Below, piece after piece: positions 18,034 to 27,261 of a stretch of 64,000 nucleotides of DNA. Made by a program: the position numbers and the translations under genes. Source of the stretch: Phycisphaerae bacterium (GTDB taxonomy: Bacteria; Planctomycetota; Phycisphaerae; UBA1845; Fen-1342); the NCBI GenBank assembly GCA_017999985.1, contig JAGNKU010000002.1, forward strand, positions 62,001-126,000, written 5' to 3'. Within the stretch, counting starts at the first letter, position 1. The number at the start of each line of letters is the position of its first letter. The notes under the pieces are model-generated. The model was not told the origin of the DNA. It saw only the letters and a program-made list of their open reading frames with translations, and made no database searches.

Positions 18034-18909
18034 TTAGGCCGGCGCGGCGGCATCACCCGGCGCCGGCAGGTCGGCCGGCGCGCTGGTCGGGACCACAAGC
18101 GTGGCCGGCGACGGCATTTCGCCCTCGTGTGGCGCGGGCAGATCCGGGCCACCGCGGCGCGGCCGGCGACCACGGCCGGGGCCGGGGCCTTCGCGCGTTT
18201 CGGCGGCCTCGACCGGCTCGGGCCGGGCCTTCTTGCCTTCCTCGACGGCGTCGGCAATCTCACGCATGACCAGCTCGATCGCCCGCATGGCGTCATCGTT
18301 ACCGGGGATGGGGATGTCCGCCAGATCGGGATCGCTATCCGTGTCGAGCAGGCAGATCGTGGGAACGTCCATGGCGCGCGCTTCGCGGACGGCGTTAATC
18401 TCTTTCCGCACGTCGACCATAATGCAGGCGGCGGGCAGCCGGTTCATGCGCCGGATGCCATCGAGGTTGCGCCGGATTTTCTGCAGCTCGCGCGAGAGCA
18501 TCGACTTCATCTTCTTGGAGTAACCGGTTTCCCACTCGGGGCTGGCAACGAGGGCTTCCAACTCCTCGAGCCGCTGCAGGCGCGAGCGGATCGTGCGGAA
18601 GTTCGTAAGGGTGCCGCCGAGCCAGCGCTCGGTGACGAAGTGCATGCCGCAGCGCCGGGCGTGGCGCTCGACGATCTCGCGCGCCTGGCGCTTGGTGCCG
18701 ATGAAGAGCACGTCGCCGCCGCGCGACACGACCTGCGCGACGAATTTCTTGGCCTTCAGGAGCCCCCGGAGCGTTTCACGAATGTCGATGATGTGGATGG
18801 CGTTGCGTTTGCCGTAGAGGAAGGGGGCCATTTTCGGGTTCCAGCGACTGCAGCGATGACCGAAATGGATGCCCGCATCCAGGAGTTCGCGGACCAGAGA
18901 AGAAGCCAA
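18034..18909 (-). CDS. rpsB: 30S ribosomal protein S2
   Basis: 291 aa. Conserved S2 segments include LLDAGIHFGHRCSRWNPKM, FIGTKRQAREIVERHARRCG and DVPTICLLDTDSDPD. The start is a TTG: a strong GGAGGTGA sits just upstream in the right spacing. An ATG four bases earlier is out of frame. The last ~65 residues are a Pro/Ala/Glu/Arg-rich tail absent from E. coli S2, common in planctomycete and actinobacterial S2. First gene of the rpsB-tsf pair. Confidence 0.96.
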   Translation of the reverse strand: MASSLVRELLDAGIHFGHRCSRWNPKMAPFLYGKRNAIHIIDIRETLRGLLKAKKFVAQVVSRGGDVLFIGTKRQAREIVERHARRCGMHFVTERWLGGTLTNFRTIRSRLQRLEELEALVASPEWETGYSKKMKSMLSRELQKIRRNLDGIRRMNRLPAACIMVDVRKEINAVREARAMDVPTICLLDTDSDPDLADIPIPGNDDAMRAIELVMREIADAVEEGKKARPEPVEAAETREGPGPGRGRRPRRGGPDLPAPHEGEMPSPATLVVPTSAPADLPAPGDAAAPA

Positions 18910-19345
18910 ACATCACCTCCGCTCCCCGGGCAGGGAGCCAACGTACAGCCCTCTGGGCGACCCCCAGGGCTTCTCGAATCAAGTTTCCACTGCGCCCGAC
19001 GCGGGCACACGTGGCCGCAGACGCCCATTCCGCAGACCCATCATGGTAGTGGGCGGGCGGCCCGGCCGTCAAGCAGCCGGCGCGGGCCGAATCGCGCCGC
19101 CGCCGCGGCCGGGCGACAGTCCTGTAACTCAGCAGCGGCGCGAAGGTTGCGCCGGGGCGTCTATGGGCGGTCGCCGAGGTCCGTGCGCAGCCCTTGCCGG
19201 GTCGCGCACGTCCGGGCGTGCCGGAGGCGTTCCGGGCCAAAGCTCGCCCCGGCAGCGTTCCGATAGCGTGAGTAGCAACCACCGTCGTGCCGCCTGTGGC
19301 GGGCGCGCCGCGCCCGGCCCGGGGTGGTTGGCGTGCAAGGTAACC
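18910..19345. other. Divergent spacer between rpsB and fliM
   Basis: About 435 bp containing the leaders of both divergent genes. Apart from the hairpin at 18948-18970 and the two ribosome-binding sites, I see no gene or defined promoter. Confidence 0.4.
18948..18970 (-). promoter_or_regulatory. Possible rpsB leader hairpin
   Basis: GCCCTCTGGG-CGACC-CCCAGGGC pairs into a stem with one 2-nt bulge, ~27 bp upstream of the rpsB Shine-Dalgarno. In several phyla S2 represses its own leader RNA. This hairpin is positioned for that, but its structure was not compared with known leaders. Confidence 0.25.
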
Positions 19346-20380
19346 ATGGGCGACGTTCTCGACCAAAGCGAAATTGACGCGCTGCTGGCCTCGGTCGCCG
19401 AGGAGGCCGCGGGCACGCCCGAGACTCCAACTACGGTCGCGGTGAAGCCGCCGCCGGGGCTGGACGCGACCGCGGGCTTCGCGCGCCACGACGTCAGCAC
19501 GTACGACTTCAAGCGGCCAGAGCGCGTCAGCAAGGACCATATTCGCGCGCTGGGCTCGATTCACGACGGCTTCGCGCGGAATTTCGGCGCGACGCTGTCG
19601 GGGTTCCTGCGGACGATCATTGACGTGCGGGTGGTCGGCGTCGAGCAGCTCACGTACAGCGAGTTCATTCACTCGCTGCCCAACCCGACGTGCTTCGTCA
19701 TCGTCCAGGCGCCGCCGCTCGAAGGGCAGATGTGCGTCGAGATCAGCCCGTTGATCGTCTATCCCATCATTGATCGCCTGCTGGGCGGCAGCAGCTCAGA
19801 CATGTTCATTCCGCAGCGGCCGCTGACGGCGATCGAATGGCGGCTGATGCGCCGGCTGATCAACAAAGCGCTGGAGCACTTGTCGGAGGTATGGCGCAAT
19901 CTCGTCGAAGCGAAGTTCGATGTCGTTGACACCGAGAGCAACCCGCAGCTCGTGCACATCGTCGCGCCGACCGAAGTGGTGGTCTTCATCACCTTCGAGA
20001 TCAAGATGGGCCAGTGCGCGGGCACGATGAGCATCTGCATCCCGTTCAACACGATCGAGTCGGTGCTGAGCAAGCTCACCACGCAATCGTGGTTCGGCTA
20101 CGCGCGCAAGGGCGCGACGCAGACGCAGCGGCAGCGCATCGTCCGCAACCTGACGCATGGCAAGGTCGGGCTCACCGCGTTCCTCGGCCGCGCGCAGGTG
20201 CGGCTCAGCGAGCTGCGCGCCTTGCGGCCCGGCGACATCATCCAGCTCGAAAAGCACGTCAAGAAGGAACTCCTCCTTCAGATCGAAGGCCGCAATAAGT
20301 TTGCCGGCGTTGCCGGCCAGTACCGCGGCCGCCGCGCCCTGCGCATCACGCGCCGGGCGGAGATCGACGAAGCCATTTAG
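19346..20380 (+). CDS. fliM: Flagellar motor switch protein FliM
   Basis: 344 aa. It starts with the conserved EIDALL-type CheY-P-binding motif (MGDVLDQSEIDALLASV). Next come the middle CheC-like domain (RALGSIHDGFARNFGATLSGFLR) and the C-terminal SpoA domain (LRALRPGDIIQLEKHVKKELLLQI). FliM forms the C ring and receives CheY-P to switch rotation. AAGG lies 5 bp before the ATG. No other flagellar gene is in the window, so fliM is detached from any flagellar cluster here. Confidence 0.95.
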   Translation: MGDVLDQSEIDALLASVAEEAAGTPETPTTVAVKPPPGLDATAGFARHDVSTYDFKRPERVSKDHIRALGSIHDGFARNFGATLSGFLRTIIDVRVVGVEQLTYSEFIHSLPNPTCFVIVQAPPLEGQMCVEISPLIVYPIIDRLLGGSSSDMFIPQRPLTAIEWRLMRRLINKALEHLSEVWRNLVEAKFDVVDTESNPQLVHIVAPTEVVVFITFEIKMGQCAGTMSICIPFNTIESVLSKLTTQSWFGYARKGATQTQRQRIVRNLTHGKVGLTAFLGRAQVRLSELRALRPGDIIQLEKHVKKELLLQIEGRNKFAGVAGQYRGRRALRITRRAEIDEAI

Positions 20381-20550
20381 CGTGCTACCGCAGCGCATGT
20401 GACTCGAAACAGGGGTGGCGCGGGGGTCCTGCCGGCCGCGCGAACGGCAAAACGCCCATCGTACGCATGTTGGAGCAATTGCGCGGCGCCGTACAATGCA
20501 CGCCGCTGGCCTAGGCGGGCCGCATGCCACACGAATGTCAGGAGCGTGCG

Positions 20551-21093
20551 ATGGACGTGTTTGACGCATTGGCCCAGCGTTACAGCTATCGCGGCCCGTA
20601 TCGTGCCCAGCCGGTGCCGCGTGCCGACCTGCGCCGCATCGTGCAGGCCGGCTTGCAGGCACCCTCGGGCAAGAACGGGCAAACGACCCGGTTCATCATC
20701 GTGGATGATGCCGAGCTATTGGCACAGATCGGGCGGCTGCATGCGAGCAATACTGCCGTGCAGCAGGCCCGCGCCATGATCGCGTGCCTCGTGGACCGGC
20801 AGCCGCCGCCCATCTACGAGGGGTTCAGTTTCCAGGTCGAAGACTGCGCGGCGGCGGTCGAGAACATGCTGCTGGCGATCACCGCGCTCGGCTACGCCTC
20901 GGTCTGGATCGATGGCTGGCTGCGCATCGGGGACCACGCGGCGACCATCGGGCGCCTGCTCGGCGTGCCGGATGAAAAGGTCATTCGTGTACTGTTGCCG
21001 ATCGGCGTGCCAACGGAGCCGGGGCCGCGCCGCGACAAGCTGCCGTTCGAGCAGCGCGCGTGGTTCAACGCCTACGGGCGGGCGGAGAGTTAG
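20551..21093 (+). CDS. Nitroreductase family protein
   Basis: 180 aa from the ATG with GGAG 6 bp upstream. It has the FMN-binding nitroreductase layout: an N-terminal RYSYRGPYRAQPVPRADL segment, QAPSGKNGQTTRFIIV, AVENMLLAITALGYASVWID, and a C-terminal LLPIGVPTEPG. Family members are NAD(P)H-dependent FMN oxidoreductases. Its physiological substrate is not predictable. It converges with the M16 protease gene 145 bp downstream. Confidence 0.88.
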   Translation: MDVFDALAQRYSYRGPYRAQPVPRADLRRIVQAGLQAPSGKNGQTTRFIIVDDAELLAQIGRLHASNTAVQQARAMIACLVDRQPPPIYEGFSFQVEDCAAAVENMLLAITALGYASVWIDGWLRIGDHAATIGRLLGVPDEKVIRVLLPIGVPTEPGPRRDKLPFEQRAWFNAYGRAES

Positions 21094-21238
21094 CCTTCCG
21101 CCGGCCAGGTGATCTCAGGTTGGTGGTGCGGTGTGCCGTTGCTCTCGAGCCGTGCAGTCTGCGAGCAACACTGCCCAACCGCAGGGTACGCAACTGCGCT
21201 CGAGCGCGGTGGCAAACGGCGGCCCGGCCGCAGCGGGG

Positions 21239-22474
21239 CTACGGCCAATCGCGGGGGCCGCACGACAGGAGCAGACCCTCACCGGTGATCGGGTAGCGCT
21301 CCAGGTATCCGGCAATGCTCTGCACCGTCACGGCCTCGACGGCAGCCAGCCGCGCGTCGGCGGTCCGCAAGTAGCCGTGCGTCTCGATGTCGTCGACCAG
21401 CTGCATGACGCGCGTGCGCGGGTTCTCCGCTTCCAGCGCGAGATGCGTCCGCCGTTGGTTCTTCACCCGCTGCACCTCGTCCGGCCGCACGCCGTGCTCG
21501 GCCACCTCGCGGGCCTGCGCGCGCAGCGCGGCGAGCATTTCCTCGCAGCGCTTGGGCTCGCCGTCCGCGTACAGGGCCAGAATGCCGCAGTCCTCGTACG
21601 CAATCCACGCAGCACCCGCCTCCGTACAAATGCCCTTCTGCACAATGTTCCAGTAGCACCGCGAGTTGTGCCCGCCGAACAGGCCCGTGAACGCCTCGAG
21701 GCTCTCCTCGTCGGCATGGCCGCGCGGGACAGCCGGAAACACCAGCATCACCGACTGCTGCTTGAAGCGGTCCAGCTTCAGCTTGCGCACGCCGGTGGGC
21801 AGTGGCGGCAGCGGCTCGGTCGGCAGATGGCCATTCCCGCCACGCCGCCAGTGCCCGCAGCAGCGACCCGCGGCCGCGAAGACCTCTTCGGGCTCGACCG
21901 CCCCGGCGGCGATCAGGCAGACGTTGTCGGCGGCATAGCGGCGGGCGTGATAGTCCAACATGGTCGCGCGCGGCAGTCCCTGGATCGTCTCCTTCTCGCC
22001 AAGGACCTCGTGCCCCAGGGGATGCCGGGCGAAGGCGACTTCGTGCAGGAAATTCCACACCTGCCGATCGAAGCCGTCGTCGTTCATGGCGATCTCTTCG
22101 AGGATGACTTTTCGTTCCGTCTCGAAGTCGTCCGCCGGCAGGCTGGGGCGAAGCATGTCCGCCAGCAACTCGATCTGCGCGGCGATCCGCCGCCCCGGGA
22201 GCCAGCCGTAATACACGGTGTGCTCTTTGCCGGTGTAGGCGTTGTAGATGCTGCCGAGCTCGTCGAAGCGAATGTTGATGTCGCGCCACGTGCGCGTGGC
22301 CGTGCCCTTGAAGCACATGTGCTCCAGGAAGTGGCTCACGCCGTGCTCGGGCGGCGTCTCGTGCCGGGCGCCCGTGCGGGCGAGAAACGCCGCGGCGGCG
22401 GAACGCACGCGCGGCAGGACCTCACAAACGACACGCAGGCCGTTGGGCAGAGTGTGTTCGACGAAGCATGACAT
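21239..22474 (-). CDS. M16 family zinc peptidase (pitrilysin-like)
   Basis: 411 aa from the ATG giving MSCFVEHTLPNGL. The frame upstream of it is not protein-like. The inverted zinc motif HFLEH (His48, Glu51, His52) and the downstream third-ligand region ILEEIAMNDDGFD are intact, so the enzyme should be active. The second M16 half follows (~220-411). Length fits the small processing-peptidase-like members that cut peptides or short unfolded substrates. There is no signal peptide, so it is cytoplasmic. The start coordinate could be off by one because of a poly-G run just upstream. Confidence 0.88.
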   Translation of the reverse strand: MSCFVEHTLPNGLRVVCEVLPRVRSAAAAFLARTGARHETPPEHGVSHFLEHMCFKGTATRTWRDINIRFDELGSIYNAYTGKEHTVYYGWLPGRRIAAQIELLADMLRPSLPADDFETERKVILEEIAMNDDGFDRQVWNFLHEVAFARHPLGHEVLGEKETIQGLPRATMLDYHARRYAADNVCLIAAGAVEPEEVFAAAGRCCGHWRRGGNGHLPTEPLPPLPTGVRKLKLDRFKQQSVMLVFPAVPRGHADEESLEAFTGLFGGHNSRCYWNIVQKGICTEAGAAWIAYEDCGILALYADGEPKRCEEMLAALRAQAREVAEHGVRPDEVQRVKNQRRTHLALEAENPRTRVMQLVDDIETHGYLRTADARLAAVEAVTVQSIAGYLERYPITGEGLLLSCGPRDWP

Positions 22475-22583
22475 GGCGGGGATTGTAGCGGGGGGGCGGA
22501 CGCGGCTGTAGCTACGTCCGAAAAACGAGCGGCCCGGACGGACCGCCCTGGCTGACGCTGCGCATCCCGCCGGCGACCGGGCA

Positions 22584-22979
22584 TCAGCGCTTGTCGGTGT
22601 CGGTCTCGTCCTCGGGATCAAACGTGAATTCGACGCCGATCAGGTAGCCCACGTGGGCGCGCGTGCAGTGCCGCACAATGCCGGTCCCATAGCAGCTCTG
22701 GGCCGGCTGGTGGATCGCGAGTGAAATCACGGTGTCCTTGGCGATCGGCCGGCGGGCCCGCATGGCCAGACCGTGCGTGCTGAGGTTATGCAGCGTGGCG
22801 AGGATGTGCCGGTCGCCGTACGACCCCTCGGGCAGCCAGACTTCCACGGTGCCGGGGAAGGGCCAGCGCTCCTCGCGGCGGAGGCCCGGCGCCTGCTTGG
22901 GGACCGCGTCGACCCGGTGCATGTCGATGAGTCCGCGTATTGCGTCCGGCGTCAGTTTGACGATTTCCTCGGCATCCAT
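22584..22979 (-). CDS. PilZ domain protein
   Basis: 131 aa. The c-di-GMP-binding signature is recognisable: RREERWPFPGTVEV (RxxxR-type) and NLSTHGLAMRAR (D/NxSxxG-type). GVEF ends the barrel. It is probably a single-domain cyclic-di-GMP receptor. A short N-terminal helix (~1-25) precedes the barrel. GAGGTCGCAGG lies just before the ATG. It is located upstream of the M16 gene on the same strand with ~110 bp between. Output pathway unknown. Confidence 0.8.
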   Translation of the reverse strand: MDAEEIVKLTPDAIRGLIDMHRVDAVPKQAPGLRREERWPFPGTVEVWLPEGSYGDRHILATLHNLSTHGLAMRARRPIAKDTVISLAIHQPAQSCYGTGIVRHCTRAHVGYLIGVEFTFDPEDETDTDKR

Positions 22980-23280
22980 CCTGCGACCTCAAGCACGGCG
23001 ATAGATATCCCGGTGGGCCGGGTGTCTCGCACCCTCCTTACATCGGATCGCGTCCCCTGTGGCATCAGTGCCGTGTGGTTTTCGCGAGACGCAGCGCGCT
23101 CACGCAGCCGGCCGCGGGGGCGGATTTCTCGGACGCGGGCGGAAAACCCGAAATTTCTGCGCATCGTTCTTCGCCTGCCGCCGAATCGATTTGGATAGTA
23201 CACGCAGCTTTCCGTCGAACGTGTCGGGTCTTGTCCGGCCCGAGCCGCCGCATGTTCAACGCCAGATGGGGAGAGATGAC
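22980..23280. other. Divergent spacer upstream of metzincin operon
   Basis: About 300 bp between the PilZ gene (minus strand) and the metzincin operon (plus strand). It should contain promoters for both. No gene, repeat or clear promoter consensus is visible. Confidence 0.35.
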
Positions 23281-24486
23281 ATGCGGCTTCCTTGGCTCTG
23301 GCTGGCGCTGCCAGCCACGGTGGTGCTTCTGGGGGGCTGTCCGGTCGCGACCGACGACGTGGCCGGTGACAGCCTGATCACGGCGGTGGCCGGGATCACG
23401 GAATCCGGGGCATCCAACCCGGACGAGACGACGTCCAAACCGCCGCAGAGCACCGCGTACGCGGGCTCGGTGGCGGGAAGCGGCGACTACCGACTGATCG
23501 AGATTGGAGCGGCTGCGGCCGGCGAGCGCTGGACCGTGTCCGACGGCTCCGGGCTGCTGAGCGGGTCGTCGTTCCTGGTCGTACTGCTGGACGAGAATTT
23601 CGACCTGCTGCAGCGGCAGGTCGTCTCGTCGGGCGCGCCGCTGGTCCACGTCGTGCGCGCCGACAGTCCGGCCGTCTACCTTGGGGTGAGCAACTCCTAC
23701 GGCCGCGCGGGCGGCGAATTCCGCTTCTCAGTGCGGCTGGAAGCCGGGCTGAGCGTGCCGCCGCCCCGGCGGCAGGTCGTGTGGCTGAACTTCGACGGCG
23801 AAACCGACCTGAGCGTGCACGGGCGCGACGGCATCTCATTTGCGCCGTTCGACGCCGCCATGCTGGGATCGCAGTACGACGGTGCGACGGACGCGATCAA
23901 GGCGGCGATCGTGGCGGCGATGCGGGTGGATTACGCCGGCTACAATGTAAAGATTGTCAGCTCCGACGACGGGCCGCCGCCCGACGGTGCTTACGCGACG
24001 GTGCATTTTGGCGGCGTGGACAACCGGCTGCTGGGGCTGGCCGACAGCGTGGACCAGTACAACGCGGACCCGTATCAGCACGCGATCATCTACGTGGAGA
24101 GCTTCGCGGACTTCGGCGTGATGAACCTCAGCGACGATGAAATGGGGCAGATGGTGGGCAATGTGGCCAGCCACGAGTTCGGCCACCTGCTCGGCCTGTT
24201 CCATACGCAGGTGCCGGCGGACGTGATGGACACGACCGGAACCGCGTGGGACCTAGCGGCGGACCAGAGTTTCCTGCGCGGGGAGCTGGAAGAGAGTGTC
24301 TTTCCGTTCGGCTATGAGAATTCGCCGAAGCTGCTGGGCCGGATTGTCGGCACGACGGGCGAAAAGGCCGAGGACTTGGCAAAACCCTTGGGGACCGCAA
24401 AAATGATGCGTAAGGCCGCATTGCGGGCCATGGTGCGCGACACGTTGCGCCACCGTTGTGGAAACTGCGCGGATCCCGACGACTAA
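23281..24486 (+). CDS. Lipoprotein metzincin-type zinc metalloprotease (first of tandem pair)
   Basis: 401 aa. GGGGAGAG precedes the ATG, and the signal peptide ends in VVLLGGC (Cys20). A beta-rich N-terminal domain (~55-155) precedes the catalytic domain. That domain contains the extended zinc motif SHEFGHLLGLFH (His298, His302, His308), with Glu299 as catalytic base. VMDTTG follows as the Met-turn. The pattern is that of matrixin/pappalysin-like metzincins. The protein ends in a basic, Cys-containing tail (LRHRCGNCADPDD). Likely an anchored protease acting outside the inner membrane. It is immediately followed (12 bp) by a paralogue, so the two form an operon. Confidence 0.8.
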   Translation: MRLPWLWLALPATVVLLGGCPVATDDVAGDSLITAVAGITESGASNPDETTSKPPQSTAYAGSVAGSGDYRLIEIGAAAAGERWTVSDGSGLLSGSSFLVVLLDENFDLLQRQVVSSGAPLVHVVRADSPAVYLGVSNSYGRAGGEFRFSVRLEAGLSVPPPRRQVVWLNFDGETDLSVHGRDGISFAPFDAAMLGSQYDGATDAIKAAIVAAMRVDYAGYNVKIVSSDDGPPPDGAYATVHFGGVDNRLLGLADSVDQYNADPYQHAIIYVESFADFGVMNLSDDEMGQMVGNVASHEFGHLLGLFHTQVPADVMDTTGTAWDLAADQSFLRGELEESVFPFGYENSPKLLGRIVGTTGEKAEDLAKPLGTAKMMRKAALRAMVRDTLRHRCGNCADPDD

Positions 24487-24498
24487 GGAGTGACGCCG

Positions 24499-25629
24499 AT
24501 GGGTGGCTGCTCGGCGAGTGGGCGGTGCGGTCAGGTCCTGCTGGCATGCCTGGTCGTGTCGCTGCTGCTGTGCTGCGGCTGCCCATTTGTGCCAGCCACG
24601 TCGGACCCCAACGATCCGCTCGACAGCAACAGCTCCATCGACACGGGCGACAACAGCTCCTTGCGCACCGCAACCGCGCTCACGCTCAACTCGACCGGGC
24701 AACTGAGCTTCACCGGCGTGATCGACTCGCGCAACGACATCGACGTGTACTCGCTCGGCACCCTGTCGCGCGGCGATCGGATTTACGTCGACGTGCAGCG
24801 GCTGAACGGTGACCTCGATGCGCTGGCGGCCATCTTCGACAGCCGCGAGTACCTGATCGCCTGGAATGACGATCGCACGCCGGACGGCAGCGTGCTGGAT
24901 CCACAGCTCGATTTCACGCTGGCAGGCGACACGGATACCTATTACCTGGCCATCATCGCGTACCCGGGCGATGCGAGCTACGGGCAATACCTGGTGGAGA
25001 TTCAGATTACGCGCGCGGCCGGCGCGCCCACGCCGTACCAGCAGATCGTCTACCTCAACTGGGCGGGCGGCGACCGGGTGGTCGTGCGGAATGTCGGGGT
25101 GTACAACCTGCCACCCTTCAGCGCCATCGATGTCGGTTTCTCGTCGAGCCGGACGGCCGCGCTGAAGCAGCGCGTGCAGGAAGTCGTCGAGCAGCGCTAT
25201 GCCGAGTACGACCTGCTGGTGCTGAACTCGGATGACGATCCCGTGCCGAGCGTGGCGTACTCCACGGTCTACTTCGGCGGGGCGGACTACCAGGCGTTCG
25301 CGATCTCGGAGCAGATCGACGCATACAACGAGGACCACGGCGACGACGCGATCATCTTCACGCAGAGTTTCCAGGGCGCCTTTGCGCAGCCCCCCACGTT
25401 TGAGGAGATGGCGCAGGCGCTGGGGAACACCGTGGCGCATGAAGTGGGCCACCTGCTCGGGCTGGTCCACACCGCCGACTGCGACGACCTGATGGACACC
25501 ACGTGCTTCAATGACCGCTTGCTGTCACCGCAGGAATTCTCGACCGCGCCGCTGGACACTTCGGTGTTTCCCTTCGGCTACCAGTCGGCGACGGAGTTGC
25601 TGTCCTGGGTGCTGGGGCTGGCTGACTGA
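24499..25629 (+). CDS. Lipoprotein metzincin-type zinc metalloprotease with PPC domain (second of pair)
   Basis: 376 aa from the ATG at 24499, which has AAGGAG 8 bp upstream. A GTG nine bases earlier overlaps that site and is less likely. The signal peptide ends in LCCGC (Cys28). A pre-peptidase C-terminal (PPC) type beta domain spans ~65-170 (DVYSLGTLSRGDRIYVDVQ). The metzincin motif is AHEVGHLLGLVH (His314, 318, 324) with LMDTTC as Met-turn. It is clearly paralogous to the preceding gene over the catalytic half (VYFGG, DQYN/DAYN, SVFPFGY), arranged after a small intergenic gap. It converges with trpA only ~10 bp away. Confidence 0.8.
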   Translation: MGGCSASGRCGQVLLACLVVSLLLCCGCPFVPATSDPNDPLDSNSSIDTGDNSSLRTATALTLNSTGQLSFTGVIDSRNDIDVYSLGTLSRGDRIYVDVQRLNGDLDALAAIFDSREYLIAWNDDRTPDGSVLDPQLDFTLAGDTDTYYLAIIAYPGDASYGQYLVEIQITRAAGAPTPYQQIVYLNWAGGDRVVVRNVGVYNLPPFSAIDVGFSSSRTAALKQRVQEVVEQRYAEYDLLVLNSDDDPVPSVAYSTVYFGGADYQAFAISEQIDAYNEDHGDDAIIFTQSFQGAFAQPPTFEEMAQALGNTVAHEVGHLLGLVHTADCDDLMDTTCFNDRLLSPQEFSTAPLDTSVFPFGYQSATELLSWVLGLAD

Positions 25630-25639
25630 GCGCCGCGCG

Positions 25640-26449
25640 CTACGCAGGCAAAGCGCGGGCCAATTCACCAATGAATTCCGTAACGTCAGTGGCCAGCGCC
25701 GCGGTGTCCGCGCCGCGGTCGACCGCCAGATTCATCCGGCGCACCAGCGCGCTGCCGACGATCGCACCGTCGGCGACGGCGCACACGGCGGCGACCTGCG
25801 CCGCCGTAGCAAGGCCGAAGCCCACGCAGATCGGCTTGCCGGTCTCGGCGCGCAGCTCGTTGACGTGCGCGGCCAGGTCCGCCGGCAATGTGCTGCGCTC
25901 CCCGGTGACGCCGGCCAGCGACTGGTAGTAGATGAAAGGCGTGGATAGCGCGGCGATGCGCTGCCGACGCGCCGTGGCGGTCGTGGGGGCGACGATCATG
26001 ATCAGCCCGCAGTCGTGGGCGCGCGCGGTCGCGGCCAGCTCGTCCGCCTCCTCGAGCGCGAGGTCCGGGACGATCAAGCCGTCGATGCCGGCTGCGCGCG
26101 CGGCGGCGACGAAGGCGGCGGGCGTGCGGCGCTGCACGATGGAGTAGCTCACCATCGCCAGCAGAGGGACGGAGATTTCGGCCCGCCGCCGGTGCAGCGT
26201 CGCGAAGAGCGTGTCCAGCCGGAAGCCGCGCTCCAGCGCCCGCGCGAATGAGGTCTGGATGACCGGGCCGTCGGCGATCGGGTCGGAGAACGGAATTCCC
26301 AGCTCGACCGCGGCGCAGTGGCGCGGATCGATGCGGCGCAGAATCTCGACCGTGGCATCCGCATCCGGATAGCCGGCGGTGATGTAAGGCAGCAGTGTCG
26401 TGCGGCCGGTGGTCTGGAGATCGGCGAAAGCGGCCTCAAGTCGGTTCAT
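25640..26449 (-). CDS. trpA: Tryptophan synthase alpha subunit
   Basis: 269 aa from the ATG at 26449 (GGAAGG 6 bp upstream). A GTG two codons earlier is less likely. The catalytic Glu49 and Asp60 of the E. coli enzyme sit in VELGIPFSDPIAD at the same numbering. TrpA cleaves indole-3-glycerol phosphate to indole and glyceraldehyde-3-phosphate within the alpha2beta2 complex. trpB is not in the window, so the genes are split here. Confidence 0.95.
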   Translation of the reverse strand: MNRLEAAFADLQTTGRTTLLPYITAGYPDADATVEILRRIDPRHCAAVELGIPFSDPIADGPVIQTSFARALERGFRLDTLFATLHRRRAEISVPLLAMVSYSIVQRRTPAAFVAAARAAGIDGLIVPDLALEEADELAATARAHDCGLIMIVAPTTATARRQRIAALSTPFIYYQSLAGVTGERSTLPADLAAHVNELRAETGKPICVGFGLATAAQVAAVCAVADGAIVGSALVRRMNLAVDRGADTAALATDVTEFIGELARALPA

Positions 26450-26485
26450 ACGCACCTTCCGGCGAACGTGCCGCGGGCGACGTGC

Positions 26486-27259
26486 TCACGCGCGTTCACG
26501 TTCCGATCCTCCTGCCACACGGGCAACGGCCTTGTTGGCAATGTGCCCGATGATGAAGACGACGATGATGGTCAGCACGAGGCTGGCAATCCACAGCACC
26601 CGTTTGTGCGGCGTGGGATCGGTGACCGCCTTGAGGCCGACCGCGAAGAGCACGACGGCGGCGGTGCGCGGCGCAATGCCCAGCAGCGTGCCGAGGGCGT
26701 AGGCGACCGCATTCACGCGCGTGGCTGCCATGACGAGATTGGTCAGCGCGAACGGCGACACGGCGAGGCGCACGAGCGTGACGATCGCCAGGGCGCGCCA
26801 GAATCCGCTGCCGAGGAGCGCGTCGTAGACCGCACGCCACTTGGGCTTTTCCGTGATCAGTTGCACCACGCGATCGCCGGTGGCCCGCAAGGCGATTACA
26901 TAGCCGAGTAACGCCGCTCCGAGGATGCCGGCGAGCGCCGCGGGCAAGCCAACGCCGAAGCCGAACGCCCAGCCGCCCAGCGCGGCTTGGATGTGCGTCG
27001 GAAAAATCGCAAGCCCCGCGCAGCCGGCGAACCCCAACACGTAGATCAGCACACCGAGCCCGTCGTGGGCGCGCAGCCAGGGTCCGAGTGTGTTGAACAG
27101 GAACGCCAGCGTGACGAAGCCGATCATCGGCAGGGTCGCGGCCAGCAGCGCGAGTGGGCCGCCCGGTCCGAGCCGCCGGAGCAGTGTGCGGGTGTGCGCA
27201 GCGACCTCACCGAGCGTGGGTTCGTCGGTCGTCGCGGGTGGGGGGGCAGGTTCGGGCAT
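26486..27259 (-). CDS. VTT-domain (TVP38/TMEM64 family) membrane protein
   Basis: 257 aa. It has about six hydrophobic segments. The VTT/SNARE-associated signature region is recognisable (FPTHIQAALGGWAFGFGVGLPAALAGILGAALLGY and SPFALTNLVMAATRV). Family members (DedA/YdjX/TMEM64-related) are thought to act in lipid transport or scrambling. I take the ATG at 27259, where AAGGA has 5-bp spacing. An ATG at 27265 overlaps the kinase stop codon (ATGA), which argues for translational coupling with the histidine kinase just upstream. That link suggests a membrane-stress connection. Confidence 0.8.
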   Translation of the reverse strand: MPEPAPPPATTDEPTLGEVAAHTRTLLRRLGPGGPLALLAATLPMIGFVTLAFLFNTLGPWLRAHDGLGVLIYVLGFAGCAGLAIFPTHIQAALGGWAFGFGVGLPAALAGILGAALLGYVIALRATGDRVVQLITEKPKWRAVYDALLGSGFWRALAIVTLVRLAVSPFALTNLVMAATRVNAVAYALGTLLGIAPRTAAVVLFAVGLKAVTDPTPHKRVLWIASLVLTIIVVFIIGHIANKAVARVAGGSERERA

Positions 27260-27261
27260 AT

